From positions 1-64,000 of the forward strand of contig CAKVOP010000005.1 in the NCBI GenBank assembly GCA_934793215.1: a DNA stretch of 64,000 nucleotides, given 5' to 3'. The position numbers were made by a program, and so were the translations under genes. This stretch comes from an uncultured Clostridia bacterium (GTDB taxonomy: Bacteria > Bacillota > Clostridia > Christensenellales > UBA1242). The notes under the pieces were generated by a model. The model had not been told where the DNA came from and searched no databases. It worked only from the letters and a program-made list of their open reading frames with translations. Below, one piece after another: positions 38,330-46,526 of the stretch. How positions within the stretch are numbered: the first letter of the stretch is position 1; each line of letters opens with the position of its first letter.

Positions 38330-38357
38330 TTGAAAAAAAGATAAAAAAGTGTAAAAT
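38330..38357 (+). promoter_or_regulatory. Promoter of the division/wall operon
   Basis: TTGAAA (38330-38335) and TAAAAT (38352-38357) with a 16-bp spacer, about 20 bp before the AGGAGG ribosome site of the first gene. Confidence 0.5.
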
Positions 38358-38378
38358 GATATTAACAGGAGGGGCGTT

Positions 38379-40994
38379 ATGACTCAATCGAGCATATCAT
38401 GGATTATTTCAATAGGATTTATTGTACTTCTAGGAATAGGATTTTTGATTGGCCTTTGGAGGGGCTGGAAAAGGTCGCTTCTTAATTTCGGTTGCTCAAT
38501 TATAGGTATGATTGTAGCCATTTTTGTTACAAAACCTATCACAACCGCAATTCTGGGAATTGAAGTTACCTCGGGCGGAGTAAGAACATCTTTAAGCGGA
38601 CTTATTGTGAAAGAGCTTCAAAAGAATGAAGACATAAACCTTATGATGAACGCGAATGCAAACTTTAAGCAGTTTATTTATGGTCTGCCAAGTGCTCTTG
38701 CAAGCACCCTTGTTTTTGTTGCCGTTTCTGCAGTGGTTGCACTTCTTGCTTATACAATTTATAGAATAGCTTGCATCGGCGTAAAATATCGTCCAGCCGA
38801 AAGAAAACATAGACTCGTGGGAGCAGGAGTGGGAGCGGTCAAAATGCTTATATTGAGTTCTATTGCACTAATGCCTCTTACAAGTCTTATAGGACTTACA
38901 AGTGACATGACTGAAAGAGAAAGCTTTGTGGTTTCAGCACAGGCGGAAAATCAAACAGGTAGCCCTTATGGTTATATTGGTGAATATATTCCAGAACAGG
39001 CGATAGTAGCTGTGCGTGGCGTTAACGATAGTTTACTTTCAAAAATTTGCGGACTTGGCGGAATGGACGACAAACTTTTTGATTTTTATGGGCAAGTAAA
39101 AGTTGATGACAAGCAAGTGCTTGTGCGAGAAGAAGTGCCTGCATATTATGAAGTCTTGGCGTTTAAATATGATATCGAACACACAACAAATCTTTCGTTT
39201 GCAAATATCAATTATGAAAAAGTTGGCATTGCTACTGATAAAATTGTAGAGTCTCCACTTTTCACAAAAGTTGTTTCATCAACTCTTGCCGATATAATTA
39301 TAAATTATGAAAACTATTCCTTTATGGCTGGATTAAAAGCCGACTATGGTCAAATTCTTGATAATATTAGTGCCAGCCTTTCAGCGATTGAAAGTGAAGG
39401 CGGAAATGTAAGTGAATATTTTGCTCACGACATTAAAACCGCAGTTGAAATATTTAAAACCATGGGTGCCAACGGCGTGATTGATGACATTAAAGCACTT
39501 GAAAACAAAAATGCTGATAGAATCATTGAAACGCTTGAAAATGAGAGCGTAAAAGAAGGAAAGCTTACAAATAAAGATAGTTTTGATAGTGCTGTTTCAA
39601 GCTTCTTCAAAATGAACACAGTGCGAGATTCGATCGCAGAAATTTTGAAAAAGTACTCAAAAGATTTAATAAATGGTCTTGACGAAATAGGCGTTGACAC
39701 TTCGGCGTGGACTGATGAAAATTGGGGAAAACAAGCAGTCGATATCTCAAAATTTGTAAAAAGTTATGCTGATTTAGTAAAAGATGTAAAGTTTGCGGAC
39801 ATTATCGCTGATGCAACAATTTTGCTCGACAGCAATAAAGATTATGATATTTTAGGTGTTATGGCAAATCTTGGAAGCTTAATTGATAACGCTAGAAGCA
39901 TTGAACTCTTAAGGACGAGCGACAATAAGCCAATCTTTGATAAACTTCTTACTGACAACAACATTGTTCTTCCAGATAAAAGTGCTGAAATTAAAAATGC
40001 AAGTGGAGAAAAAGTAACTATTTCAAATTATACTGACCTGTTTGGCTTTGTTGCACCAAGTCTTGAAAAACTTAAATCAAGCGGAATGTATGATGTTATC
40101 ACAGGCGAAGGGGATAAAGTAAAAGGTATTGCAAATATTATTTCTATTCAAAGTGAAACTGGAACTTATCCAAACAAAGATATTTTGAAAGAAATAATTC
40201 TTCCACTCAATCAAGTGGAACCAACAAAGTCACTTATAATGGATAGTTTAACATCTTCGCTTGGAAGTGGATTTATTGATTTAAGTGGTCTTAACACTTA
40301 TGATGAATGGGACAAAGATTTAGGATATATTTCAAGTCTTCTTATCGTTTTAAACACCGATAAGATGCCAGATGGTGTTACTACTTATCTTGATAAGGTG
40401 CTTGACAATAAAATCGGCGAAGTGTTTGACAATCTTGCGGACGACCAAATTGATGGTATCATAAAGCCAATTCTATATGCAAAAGCAACAACAACGCTCA
40501 AGAATGATATTATGAGTCAAATTGCACAAGAATGTAACAGCCTTACTGGTGCAAGCGATACTATAAGCCTTGCAGGTGTCACTCTTGAAAATGGTAATCC
40601 AGACGACCAAGCGAATGAAATTTGTGCTGTTATGAAATCCCTTATAGCTCTCCGTGGAGAAAGTGGGAATCTTAAGGATATGAACGAAGACAAAGTTAAA
40701 ACAATGCTTATTTCGCTACAAGCAAACGGGTATAGAACTATAATCAACACAAGCCTTACAAGCGAAGGGGCATTCAAAGGAATCTTTGGTTCAGTAATGA
40801 ACAAATTTACAAGTGAACTCGCTGAATATGATTCAGCTTGCGAAGCAAAATATGGCAAATCAACAGTTGAAAAAATTGAGGATATGTGTGGCGAACAAAA
40901 TTATTTACAAACATCAAATTATGGCAAGATTGATTTTGGCAAAGTATTTGAAAATATAAATAGTCTTAAAACTGAACTTGATTCTTTAATTTAA
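38379..40994 (+). CDS. CvpA-like membrane protein with large C-terminal domain (871 aa)
   Basis: The N-terminal 170 residues look like CvpA: four hydrophobic helices (about 8-28, 36-55, 103-127, 147-170) with the family-like G-L-W-R-G-W-K-R-S-L-L turn after helix 1. The following 700 residues are hydrophilic and helical, with no membrane segment, and are expected to face one side of the membrane. Classical CvpA proteins are only 160-200 residues, so this is a large extension. The ATG has AGGAGG upstream. rsmH begins 14 bp later, placing the protein first in an operon with rsmH, an FtsL-like protein and a PASTA transpeptidase, where mraZ often sits. A role in envelope growth or division is inferred from this context only. 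Confidence 0.72.
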   Translation: MTQSSISWIISIGFIVLLGIGFLIGLWRGWKRSLLNFGCSIIGMIVAIFVTKPITTAILGIEVTSGGVRTSLSGLIVKELQKNEDINLMMNANANFKQFIYGLPSALASTLVFVAVSAVVALLAYTIYRIACIGVKYRPAERKHRLVGAGVGAVKMLILSSIALMPLTSLIGLTSDMTERESFVVSAQAENQTGSPYGYIGEYIPEQAIVAVRGVNDSLLSKICGLGGMDDKLFDFYGQVKVDDKQVLVREEVPAYYEVLAFKYDIEHTTNLSFANINYEKVGIATDKIVESPLFTKVVSSTLADIIINYENYSFMAGLKADYGQILDNISASLSAIESEGGNVSEYFAHDIKTAVEIFKTMGANGVIDDIKALENKNADRIIETLENESVKEGKLTNKDSFDSAVSSFFKMNTVRDSIAEILKKYSKDLINGLDEIGVDTSAWTDENWGKQAVDISKFVKSYADLVKDVKFADIIADATILLDSNKDYDILGVMANLGSLIDNARSIELLRTSDNKPIFDKLLTDNNIVLPDKSAEIKNASGEKVTISNYTDLFGFVAPSLEKLKSSGMYDVITGEGDKVKGIANIISIQSETGTYPNKDILKEIILPLNQVEPTKSLIMDSLTSSLGSGFIDLSGLNTYDEWDKDLGYISSLLIVLNTDKMPDGVTTYLDKVLDNKIGEVFDNLADDQIDGIIKPILYAKATTTLKNDIMSQIAQECNSLTGASDTISLAGVTLENGNPDDQANEICAVMKSLIALRGESGNLKDMNEDKVKTMLISLQANGYRTIINTSLTSEGAFKGIFGSVMNKFTSELAEYDSACEAKYGKSTVEKIEDMCGEQNYLQTSNYGKIDFGKVFENINSLKTELDSLI

Positions 40995-41008
40995 ACAAAA
41001 GGAAAAAA

Positions 41009-41938
41009 ATGGAATTCAAACATAAACCAGTGTTGTTAGACGAGGTAATAAATGGGCTTAACATAAGGGCAGATGGAATTTATATTGATTGTACAATGGG
41101 TGGTGGCGGTCATTCAAGCGTGATTGCCTCTCATCTTGCGGGTGGAAGACTGATAGGTTTCGACCGCGATGAAGATGCAGTTGCAGTTTGCAAGAAAAGA
41201 TTTGAAAATAGTCCTTGTGTGACTGTCATAAAAGCAAATTATAAAGATGCTCCTCATATTCTGCAAGAAATGGGGATAGAAAAAGTTGACGGAGTGCTGA
41301 TTGACCTTGGTGTAAGCAGTTATCAAATAGATAATGGAGAGCGTGGTTTTTCTTTTCTGCATGAGGGTAGACTTGATATGCGTATGGATAGACAGCAACC
41401 ATTTTCTGCATACGATGTTGTCAATGCTTACCCAAAAGAAAAACTTGTTGAGGTATTGTATAAATATGGAGAAGAGGACAATGCAAAAAGGATTGTTGAC
41501 AACATCTTAAAGCATCGTGCAATAAAGCCTATTGAAACAACAACCGAACTTAAAGATATCATTGAAGAGTGTTATCCTAAAAAACTTTTATATGGCAAAG
41601 GTGGTGTGTCAAAAAAGACTTTTCAAGCCATTAGAATTGAAGTTAATGGGGAACTCGCTGGGTTAGATGAGTGCTTGGCAGAGTTTATAGATATGCTTGC
41701 AAGTGGTGGACGCATGGCGGTGATAACATTTCATAGCCTTGAAGACAGAATCGCAAAAAACGTGTTTAAAGACGCTTGTACTGGTTGTATTTGTCCACCT
41801 AAAACACCGATTTGCATTTGCCACCACAAAGAAAAAGGCTTTTTGGTTTCTCGCAAACCAATTACTGCGTCTAAAGAAGAATTGGAAGAAAATTCGCGCA
41901 GTAGCAGTGCAAAATTGAGAATTTTTGAAAAGAAATAA
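41009..41938 (+). CDS. rsmH: 16S rRNA (cytosine-1402-N4)-methyltransferase
   Basis: A 309-residue RsmH (MraW). It methylates C1402 in the ribosomal P-site using S-adenosylmethionine. H-K-P-V-L-L-D-E-V is the standard N-terminus. D-C-T-M-G-G-G-G-H-S near 27-36 is the SAM-binding loop, F-D-R-D-E-D-A follows, and the C-terminal F-H-S-L-E-D-R motif is present. rsmH is the classic second gene of the dcw (division and cell wall) cluster, and its neighbours here (FtsL-like, PBP) fit that arrangement. AAAGG lies ahead of the ATG. Confidence 0.97.
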   Translation: MEFKHKPVLLDEVINGLNIRADGIYIDCTMGGGGHSSVIASHLAGGRLIGFDRDEDAVAVCKKRFENSPCVTVIKANYKDAPHILQEMGIEKVDGVLIDLGVSSYQIDNGERGFSFLHEGRLDMRMDRQQPFSAYDVVNAYPKEKLVEVLYKYGEEDNAKRIVDNILKHRAIKPIETTTELKDIIEECYPKKLLYGKGGVSKKTFQAIRIEVNGELAGLDECLAEFIDMLASGGRMAVITFHSLEDRIAKNVFKDACTGCICPPKTPICICHHKEKGFLVSRKPITASKEELEENSRSSSAKLRIFEKK

Positions 41939-41969
41939 AAGCATAAACGAGAAAGGAGGATAGTATATT

Positions 41970-42638
41970 ATGGAAGAGAAAGCCCTACTTGTTGAAATAG
42001 AGAAAGACAAGGAAAAAGTTATTGAGCAAAAACTTGAAGAACAGCGAAAACGCTATCATGACGAGATTGTTGTTCCCGAGAAGAAACCACAAGATATGCA
42101 CTTGTTTTCTTCAAAAACTTATCCTTCCTCGCTTCCTAAAATTAAACCTTCCAGCATGCAAAATAAATCAGCACAAGAGGTGGCTGATCAGCCTAGGCAA
42201 GAGGTTAAACAAAGTGAGGCTTCCAAAGTAATTGAAAAGCCCAACTATGATTTAATGGAAGAGTTAAGTGAGAGTGAGCGCGAAAAAGTCTATGTAATTG
42301 AAAAGGATAAGCCTAGTGAGGAATCATCAAAAAAAACCTCACGATTTAAAAAAATTGCGTTAGCAATATTGTTTGGCATATTTGGTATTTGGGGTATCGT
42401 AAACATAACACAAATTGACCTAATTTCTTCACAAGTCGCAGATGTGAAAAGCGAATATAGCATGAACCTCATAAGTTATCTAAATAACCTTAAAAATCTT
42501 GACGCGACCAACTCAAACAACATGCAAAATCTTCTAGACACAATCCCAGACCAAGAACTAAAACCAAGTGGAATCGAAAAACAAAGTAATTGGTTTGATA
42601 GATTTTGTAACTTTCTAGGGGGCATGTTTGGAGGTTAA
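41970..42638 (+). CDS. FtsL-like bitopic division protein
   Basis: A 222-residue protein with a long, charged, Lys/Glu-rich cytoplasmic part (1-128), one membrane helix at about 129-146, and an extracellular part of about 75 residues. Sequence similarity to FtsL is not evident. The assignment rests on position, between rsmH and the PASTA PBP, and on single-pass topology. The outer segment is helical at first (147-180) but lacks an obvious leucine zipper, and the cytoplasmic part is several times longer than in typical FtsL. AAAGGAGG precedes the ATG. The next gene's ribosome site lies inside its last codons. Confidence 0.65.
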   Translation: MEEKALLVEIEKDKEKVIEQKLEEQRKRYHDEIVVPEKKPQDMHLFSSKTYPSSLPKIKPSSMQNKSAQEVADQPRQEVKQSEASKVIEKPNYDLMEELSESEREKVYVIEKDKPSEESSKKTSRFKKIALAILFGIFGIWGIVNITQIDLISSQVADVKSEYSMNLISYLNNLKNLDATNSNNMQNLLDTIPDQELKPSGIEKQSNWFDRFCNFLGGMFGG

Positions 42639-42640
42639 GG

Positions 42641-44542
42641 TTGCAAAAGCCATTTACGCTTTATTCATTAAAACGAAGGATATTGGCCATCACGATGGTC
42701 ATATCCTTTATTTTTTGTGCGCTTTGTATAAGATTGTTCGTTTTGCAGGTTGTAGAAGGAAAATCTTTGCAGATTAGGGCGACTGACCAGTGGACGAGAG
42801 ACCTCGCCATTGTCGCACCGAGAGGAAAGATATATGACAAGACAGGTGCAACACTTGCGGTAAGTTATACAACTTACAATATTTATGTGCGTGCCAGAGA
42901 GGTAAAGAACCCTGAACTTGTGAGCCGAAAACTTTGTGATGAATTTTCATTAGATTATGAAAGTGTTTACAAAAAGGCTACCAATAAAAAAGTCAGTGAG
43001 TCGCTTGTTAAAATGCAGGTGGAAGGAGAGCAAGCCCAAAAGATATATGACATGAGGCTAGATGGTATTTATCTAGCTGAAAATACAGCGAGATTTTATC
43101 CTTACGGAAATCTTTTAACACAAGTTCTTGGATTTACAAGTATTGACAATGAGGGGCAAACGGGTGTTGAAGCGTATTACAATAAAACTCTTGCAGGAAT
43201 TAATGGGTTTAGTTATGTTCAAAGTGATTTGCAAGGGCGTGAGATTGGCGGAAGTTTGAGGTATTATGTAGGTGCACAAGAAGGGAATAACTTGACTTTA
43301 ACAATAGATAGCAAAATGCAACTTACAGTAGAGCAGACCCTTGAAAAAATTATGCTTGAACAAAAAGCCAAAGCGGTCACGGGTATAATTTTAGATGCCC
43401 AAAATGGTGGAGTTTTGGCAATGAGTAGCAAGCCAAGCTTTGACCTTAACAGTGTGCCTCGTGAAAATCTTGAAGCACTGTTTGAGCAAAGTAAGATGAA
43501 AAGTGTGACTGATATTTATGAACCGGGGTCTACTTTTAAAATTCTCACTGTTTCGGCAGCACTAGAAGAGGGACTGACAAATTTAAACGACAGATTTTAT
43601 TGCCCAGGATACAGAATAGTTGATGGAATGAGAATTAAATGCTGGAAAACTATTGGACATGGCTCTCAAAACTTAAAAGAGGCTTTTGCAAACTCTTGCA
43701 ATTGCTGTTTTATGGATTTGGCATTAAGGCTTGGGAAAGATAAATTTTATTCTTATATGGAAAAGTTTGGATTAGGACAAAAGACGGGGATTGATTGCTC
43801 GGGAGAACAAAAAGGTATTCTTATGAGTAAATCGGTTGTTAAAAATGTCGACCTAGCACGTATGGGTTTTGGGCACGCAATTACTGTAACACCTATTCAA
43901 CTTTTAAGCGGTGTGGCTTGCGTGACGAATGGCGGAACATATCATAGCCCTCATATTATGGACTCGGTGTGTGATAAAGATGGGAATGTTGAGCAAAAGG
44001 CAAATGTCAAGACAAAAGAGAATATAATTTCATCTTCAACAAGCCACACTGTAAACGAACTTTTAGAGTTTGCTGAAAACAAAACTGGCAAGTATACTTT
44101 TGTTGAAGGTTACAATGTTGGAGGGAAAACAGGAACAGCACAAAAATATAAGGGAACGGGCGGTATTGATCAAGGAAAATATATTTCTTCATTTATTGGC
44201 ACATATCCAGCAGACAATCCTAAATATTTGGTTTTTGTTATGGTTGATGAGCCAAGTGCAGGAGCGTATTATGGAAGCATAGTTGCCGCTCCTTACGGGA
44301 AAATGATCTTTACTGAACTCTTTGAATACCTTGGCGAGAAAAAACAAGATGAAAGTGTTGAAGTTAAAAAATGTACGATGCCTTACGTTGAAGGGCTTTC
44401 TCTTGCAGCGGGCGTGGACTTAATTAAAAAGGCGGGACTTGAATATGAACTTGACGGCGAGGGCGACATGATTGTTAAACAACTCCCACCTCAGGGGACA
44501 GTCTTAAATGAAGGCACAAGTGTTGTGATAGTAACAAATTAA
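42641..44542 (+). CDS. Division/sporulation transpeptidase with PASTA domain (FtsI/SpoVD type)
   Basis: A 633-residue class B penicillin-binding protein that cross-links peptidoglycan outside the membrane. There is an N-terminal membrane helix (about 13-36), then a dimerisation domain starting at A-P-R-G-K-I-Y-D. The transpeptidase domain has S297-T-F-K300, S352-C-N354 and K496-T-G-T. A C-terminal PASTA domain begins near C-T-M-P-Y-V-E-G and ends at the C-terminus. The start is a TTG at 42641, two bases after the FtsL-like stop, with GGAGG at 42630-42634. One PASTA repeat is fewer than some SpoVD proteins carry. mraY and the mur ligases, which usually follow, are absent, so the dcw cluster is split. 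Confidence 0.95.
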   Translation: MQKPFTLYSLKRRILAITMVISFIFCALCIRLFVLQVVEGKSLQIRATDQWTRDLAIVAPRGKIYDKTGATLAVSYTTYNIYVRAREVKNPELVSRKLCDEFSLDYESVYKKATNKKVSESLVKMQVEGEQAQKIYDMRLDGIYLAENTARFYPYGNLLTQVLGFTSIDNEGQTGVEAYYNKTLAGINGFSYVQSDLQGREIGGSLRYYVGAQEGNNLTLTIDSKMQLTVEQTLEKIMLEQKAKAVTGIILDAQNGGVLAMSSKPSFDLNSVPRENLEALFEQSKMKSVTDIYEPGSTFKILTVSAALEEGLTNLNDRFYCPGYRIVDGMRIKCWKTIGHGSQNLKEAFANSCNCCFMDLALRLGKDKFYSYMEKFGLGQKTGIDCSGEQKGILMSKSVVKNVDLARMGFGHAITVTPIQLLSGVACVTNGGTYHSPHIMDSVCDKDGNVEQKANVKTKENIISSSTSHTVNELLEFAENKTGKYTFVEGYNVGGKTGTAQKYKGTGGIDQGKYISSFIGTYPADNPKYLVFVMVDEPSAGAYYGSIVAAPYGKMIFTELFEYLGEKKQDESVEVKKCTMPYVEGLSLAAGVDLIKKAGLEYELDGEGDMIVKQLPPQGTVLNEGTSVVIVTN

Positions 44543-44622
44543 AATCTTTTGTCTTGGTTGTTTATTTTAAAATCGTTTTTTTATTAAATTCTATTTAAAA
44601 AACAAAAATTTATAAAATTTGT

Positions 44623-44650
44623 TTGATATATTTTCAATTTTGATTAAAAT
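44623..44650 (+). promoter_or_regulatory. Promoter abutting the first metallopeptidase start codon
   Basis: TTGATA (44623-44628) and TAAAAT (44645-44650) with a 16-bp spacer. The ATG at 44657 begins six bases after the -10 element, where transcription should start, so the mRNA would be leaderless. No ribosome site is present upstream. Confidence 0.5.
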
Positions 44651-44656
44651 ATCTAT

Positions 44657-45367
44657 ATGAAGAATGTCATCATTGGGGTTGTCGTTATTGCGATTGCGAT
44701 TGTGTTTTGCTTGTTGCTTGCGATTGCAAATTTTTCGGGGGATCGATTTTTTGAAAAGTATGAAAAACTAAATGGGGTCATGCCTGATTGTCCTATTTAT
44801 CCTCTTGAATTTGTAAACGATATAAACAGAAAACACTTTAATAATTCTCTTAAAATTGGCAAGACTGACAAAAAAGCGGGAGACGCTTATGCAAAGGGAT
44901 TTTTAATTTTATCCAATGAAACTTTATCAACTCCCAGTCTCGCATCGTTAACTATCATTTCTCATGAAATGGGGCATGCAAAGCAAGATAGAGAGGGAAA
45001 CAAGCTCACATCTCTCAATAGACTTAGGCGCCTTGGACGCGTTCTTGGTGCATTTTTATTGCCGTTTTTAATAGCGGGTGGACTTATTATGCTTTTGTCA
45101 AAGGAACTTTTTTATCTTGGTGTGGGGCTTGCCTGTGGAGGTGCACTAATATTTTTAATTGCCCTTTTTGTTAAACTAAAAACCATTTCAATCGAAAAAG
45201 AAGCGTCTAAATTTGCCCTCATTTACCTTGCGGATTATTTAAACGATAATGAAGTAGAAGAATGTGGGAAATTTTTGAAAGACGCTAGAATGACTTATTG
45301 GGCAGATTTTTTAAGAACTCTTTTCTTTTGGACATTTCTTACTAAAAAGAGTAAATTTTTTAATTAA
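44657..45367 (+). CDS. YugP-like membrane zinc metallopeptidase, divergent copy
   Basis: A 236-residue membrane protein. It has one N-terminal helix (4-25), then S-H-E-M-G-H near 109-114 (the H-E-x-x-H zinc motif), followed by two membrane helices (about 131-152 and 155-177). A distal E-K-E-A-S-K-F-A resembles the place of the third zinc ligand. The order matches YugP-type peptidases (Zn_peptidase_2) and the gene immediately downstream, with low identity between them, so the pair is an old tandem duplication. The Met start has no ribosome site and may be leaderless, or it may be read through from the PBP gene. The substrate is unknown. Confidence 0.78.
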   Translation: MKNVIIGVVVIAIAIVFCLLLAIANFSGDRFFEKYEKLNGVMPDCPIYPLEFVNDINRKHFNNSLKIGKTDKKAGDAYAKGFLILSNETLSTPSLASLTIISHEMGHAKQDREGNKLTSLNRLRRLGRVLGAFLLPFLIAGGLIMLLSKELFYLGVGLACGGALIFLIALFVKLKTISIEKEASKFALIYLADYLNDNEVEECGKFLKDARMTYWADFLRTLFFWTFLTKKSKFFN

Positions 45368-45378
45368 GGAGAAGAATT

Positions 45379-46098
45379 ATGACTGTATATGAAATTGGTT
45401 ATATTATATCGGCATTCTTGCTGGTGATTGCTGTTATCTTGGCAATATCAGCACAAGTTAAGGTGCAAAGTACTTATGAAAAATACAAGAATATTCCTTC
45501 ATCAATAGATATGACTGGGGCGGAGTTAGCACAAATGCTTATTTCCCGTGAGGGATTAAACGTAATAGTTCAATCGTGCAGGGGAAACCTCAGTGATAAT
45601 TATAATCCAAGCAATAGAACTCTTAATATTTCACAAGGCAACTATAATTCTCGTTCAATTGCATCACAGGCGATAGTCGCGCATGAATTTGGTCATGCAC
45701 TTCAACATGCAAAAGGGTATAAACCAATGTTCGCAAGGCAGGGAATTATCAAATTTTCAAACATTATGTCAAGCCTATTCATGCCATTACTTATTTTAGG
45801 CGTGATTTTGGAAGTGTGTTCTTTGGGAAGACTTCATATTGGCAGTTTTATAATTTATTTTTCGGTTGCATTATATGGTGTTGCAGTACTTTTAAATCTC
45901 GTCACTTTACATGTTGAATACGATGCATCTAATCGAGCCAAAGAGGTCATGATTTCTCTTGGTGCTGGTGATGATGGAGAGAAAAAAGCGGTTTCAAATT
46001 TGTTAAATGCAGCAGCACTCACATATTTTGCTTCAATGCTGGTAAGTCTTGCCTACTTTTTGAGATTGTTATTTATCTTGCTCTCTTCACGAGATTGA
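45379..46098 (+). CDS. YugP-family zinc metallopeptidase
   Basis: A 239-residue membrane peptidase matching the YugP family closely. It has an N-terminal helix, the conserved S-T-Y-E-K-Y and T-G-A-E-L-A segment, A-H-E-F-G-H-A-L-Q-H near 97-106 (zinc motif), two central helices and a late H-V-E-Y-D-A-S-N-R-A that carries the further ligand. A final hydrophobic segment ends the protein. Family members are membrane-embedded gluzincin-like proteases of uncertain substrate. An AAGGAG site precedes the ATG, and it starts 11 bp after the divergent copy, so both are one operon that ends at the hairpin at 46141-46199. Confidence 0.9.
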   Translation: MTVYEIGYIISAFLLVIAVILAISAQVKVQSTYEKYKNIPSSIDMTGAELAQMLISREGLNVIVQSCRGNLSDNYNPSNRTLNISQGNYNSRSIASQAIVAHEFGHALQHAKGYKPMFARQGIIKFSNIMSSLFMPLLILGVILEVCSLGRLHIGSFIIYFSVALYGVAVLLNLVTLHVEYDASNRAKEVMISLGAGDDGEKKAVSNLLNAAALTYFASMLVSLAYFLRLLFILLSSRD

Positions 46099-46140
46099 CT
46101 TGACTGATATCTTTATAAATCTTCGGCAAATCATATGTTA

Positions 46141-46199
46141 AAAAAAAGACTATTTTCATAACAACAGGTGTTGAGTTTGACTTGAAAATAGTCTTTTTT
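46141..46199 (+). terminator. Terminator after the peptidase pair
   Basis: 46141-46157 (A-run plus GACTATTTTC) pairs with 46184-46199 (GAAAATAGTC plus T-run) around a 26-base loop. Confidence 0.75.
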
Positions 46200-46436
46200 A
46201 TTTAAAGAAAATTGCTTTATATTTTGTGAATGATTTATTTTAAATATTTAACGAAAGGAAATAATGAAATCTTAATTTAGTTGATAATATTTTTTTTAAA
46301 AATATTAAATGTAAGTTGAAATTTTGTAGTTTGTTATTATAAAATAACAAGGGTTTTGAAAATAAAGGGAAAGAAAAAGAAGAGCAAAATTTTGTAAAAA
46401 ATTTTATCTTTTTGTAGTGATAATTTTTTTAAAAAA
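46200..46436. other. AT-rich spacer upstream of nrdD
   Basis: About 240 bp without a supported gene. It holds two AT-only hairpins (about 46285-46307 and 46331-46350). An AAAGGAA string is followed by an ATG at 46264 with only three codons before a stop, too short to treat as a leader peptide. The regulatory part begins at 46437. Confidence 0.4.
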
Positions 46437-46489
46437 ACACAATATATAGTGTTTATTTTGTTGACAAACCTATATATATAGTGTAAAAT
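46437..46489 (+). promoter_or_regulatory. Paired NrdR boxes over the nrdDG promoter
   Basis: Box 1, ACACAATATATAGTGT (46437-46452), is a near-perfect NrdR palindrome. Box 2 (46469-46484) keeps the right half TATATAGTGT and matches about 13 of 16 positions of the consensus. The boxes are 32 bp apart, about three helical turns, the spacing at which NrdR binds cooperatively. The promoter TTGACA (46461-46466) / TAAAAT (46484-46489), spacer 17, is overlapped by box 2. This fits repression by the ATP-cone repressor NrdR when dATP is high. nrdR itself is outside the window. Confidence 0.85.
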
Positions 46490-46526
46490 CGTTTATGTTA
46501 GAACTAATGATAAAGGGGGAAAGATT

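Noticed and set aside
46264..46275. Three-codon leader ORF before nrdD
   Set aside because: Although an AAAGGAA string precedes it, the peptide is too short to judge and lies over 150 bp upstream of the mapped NrdR promoter.
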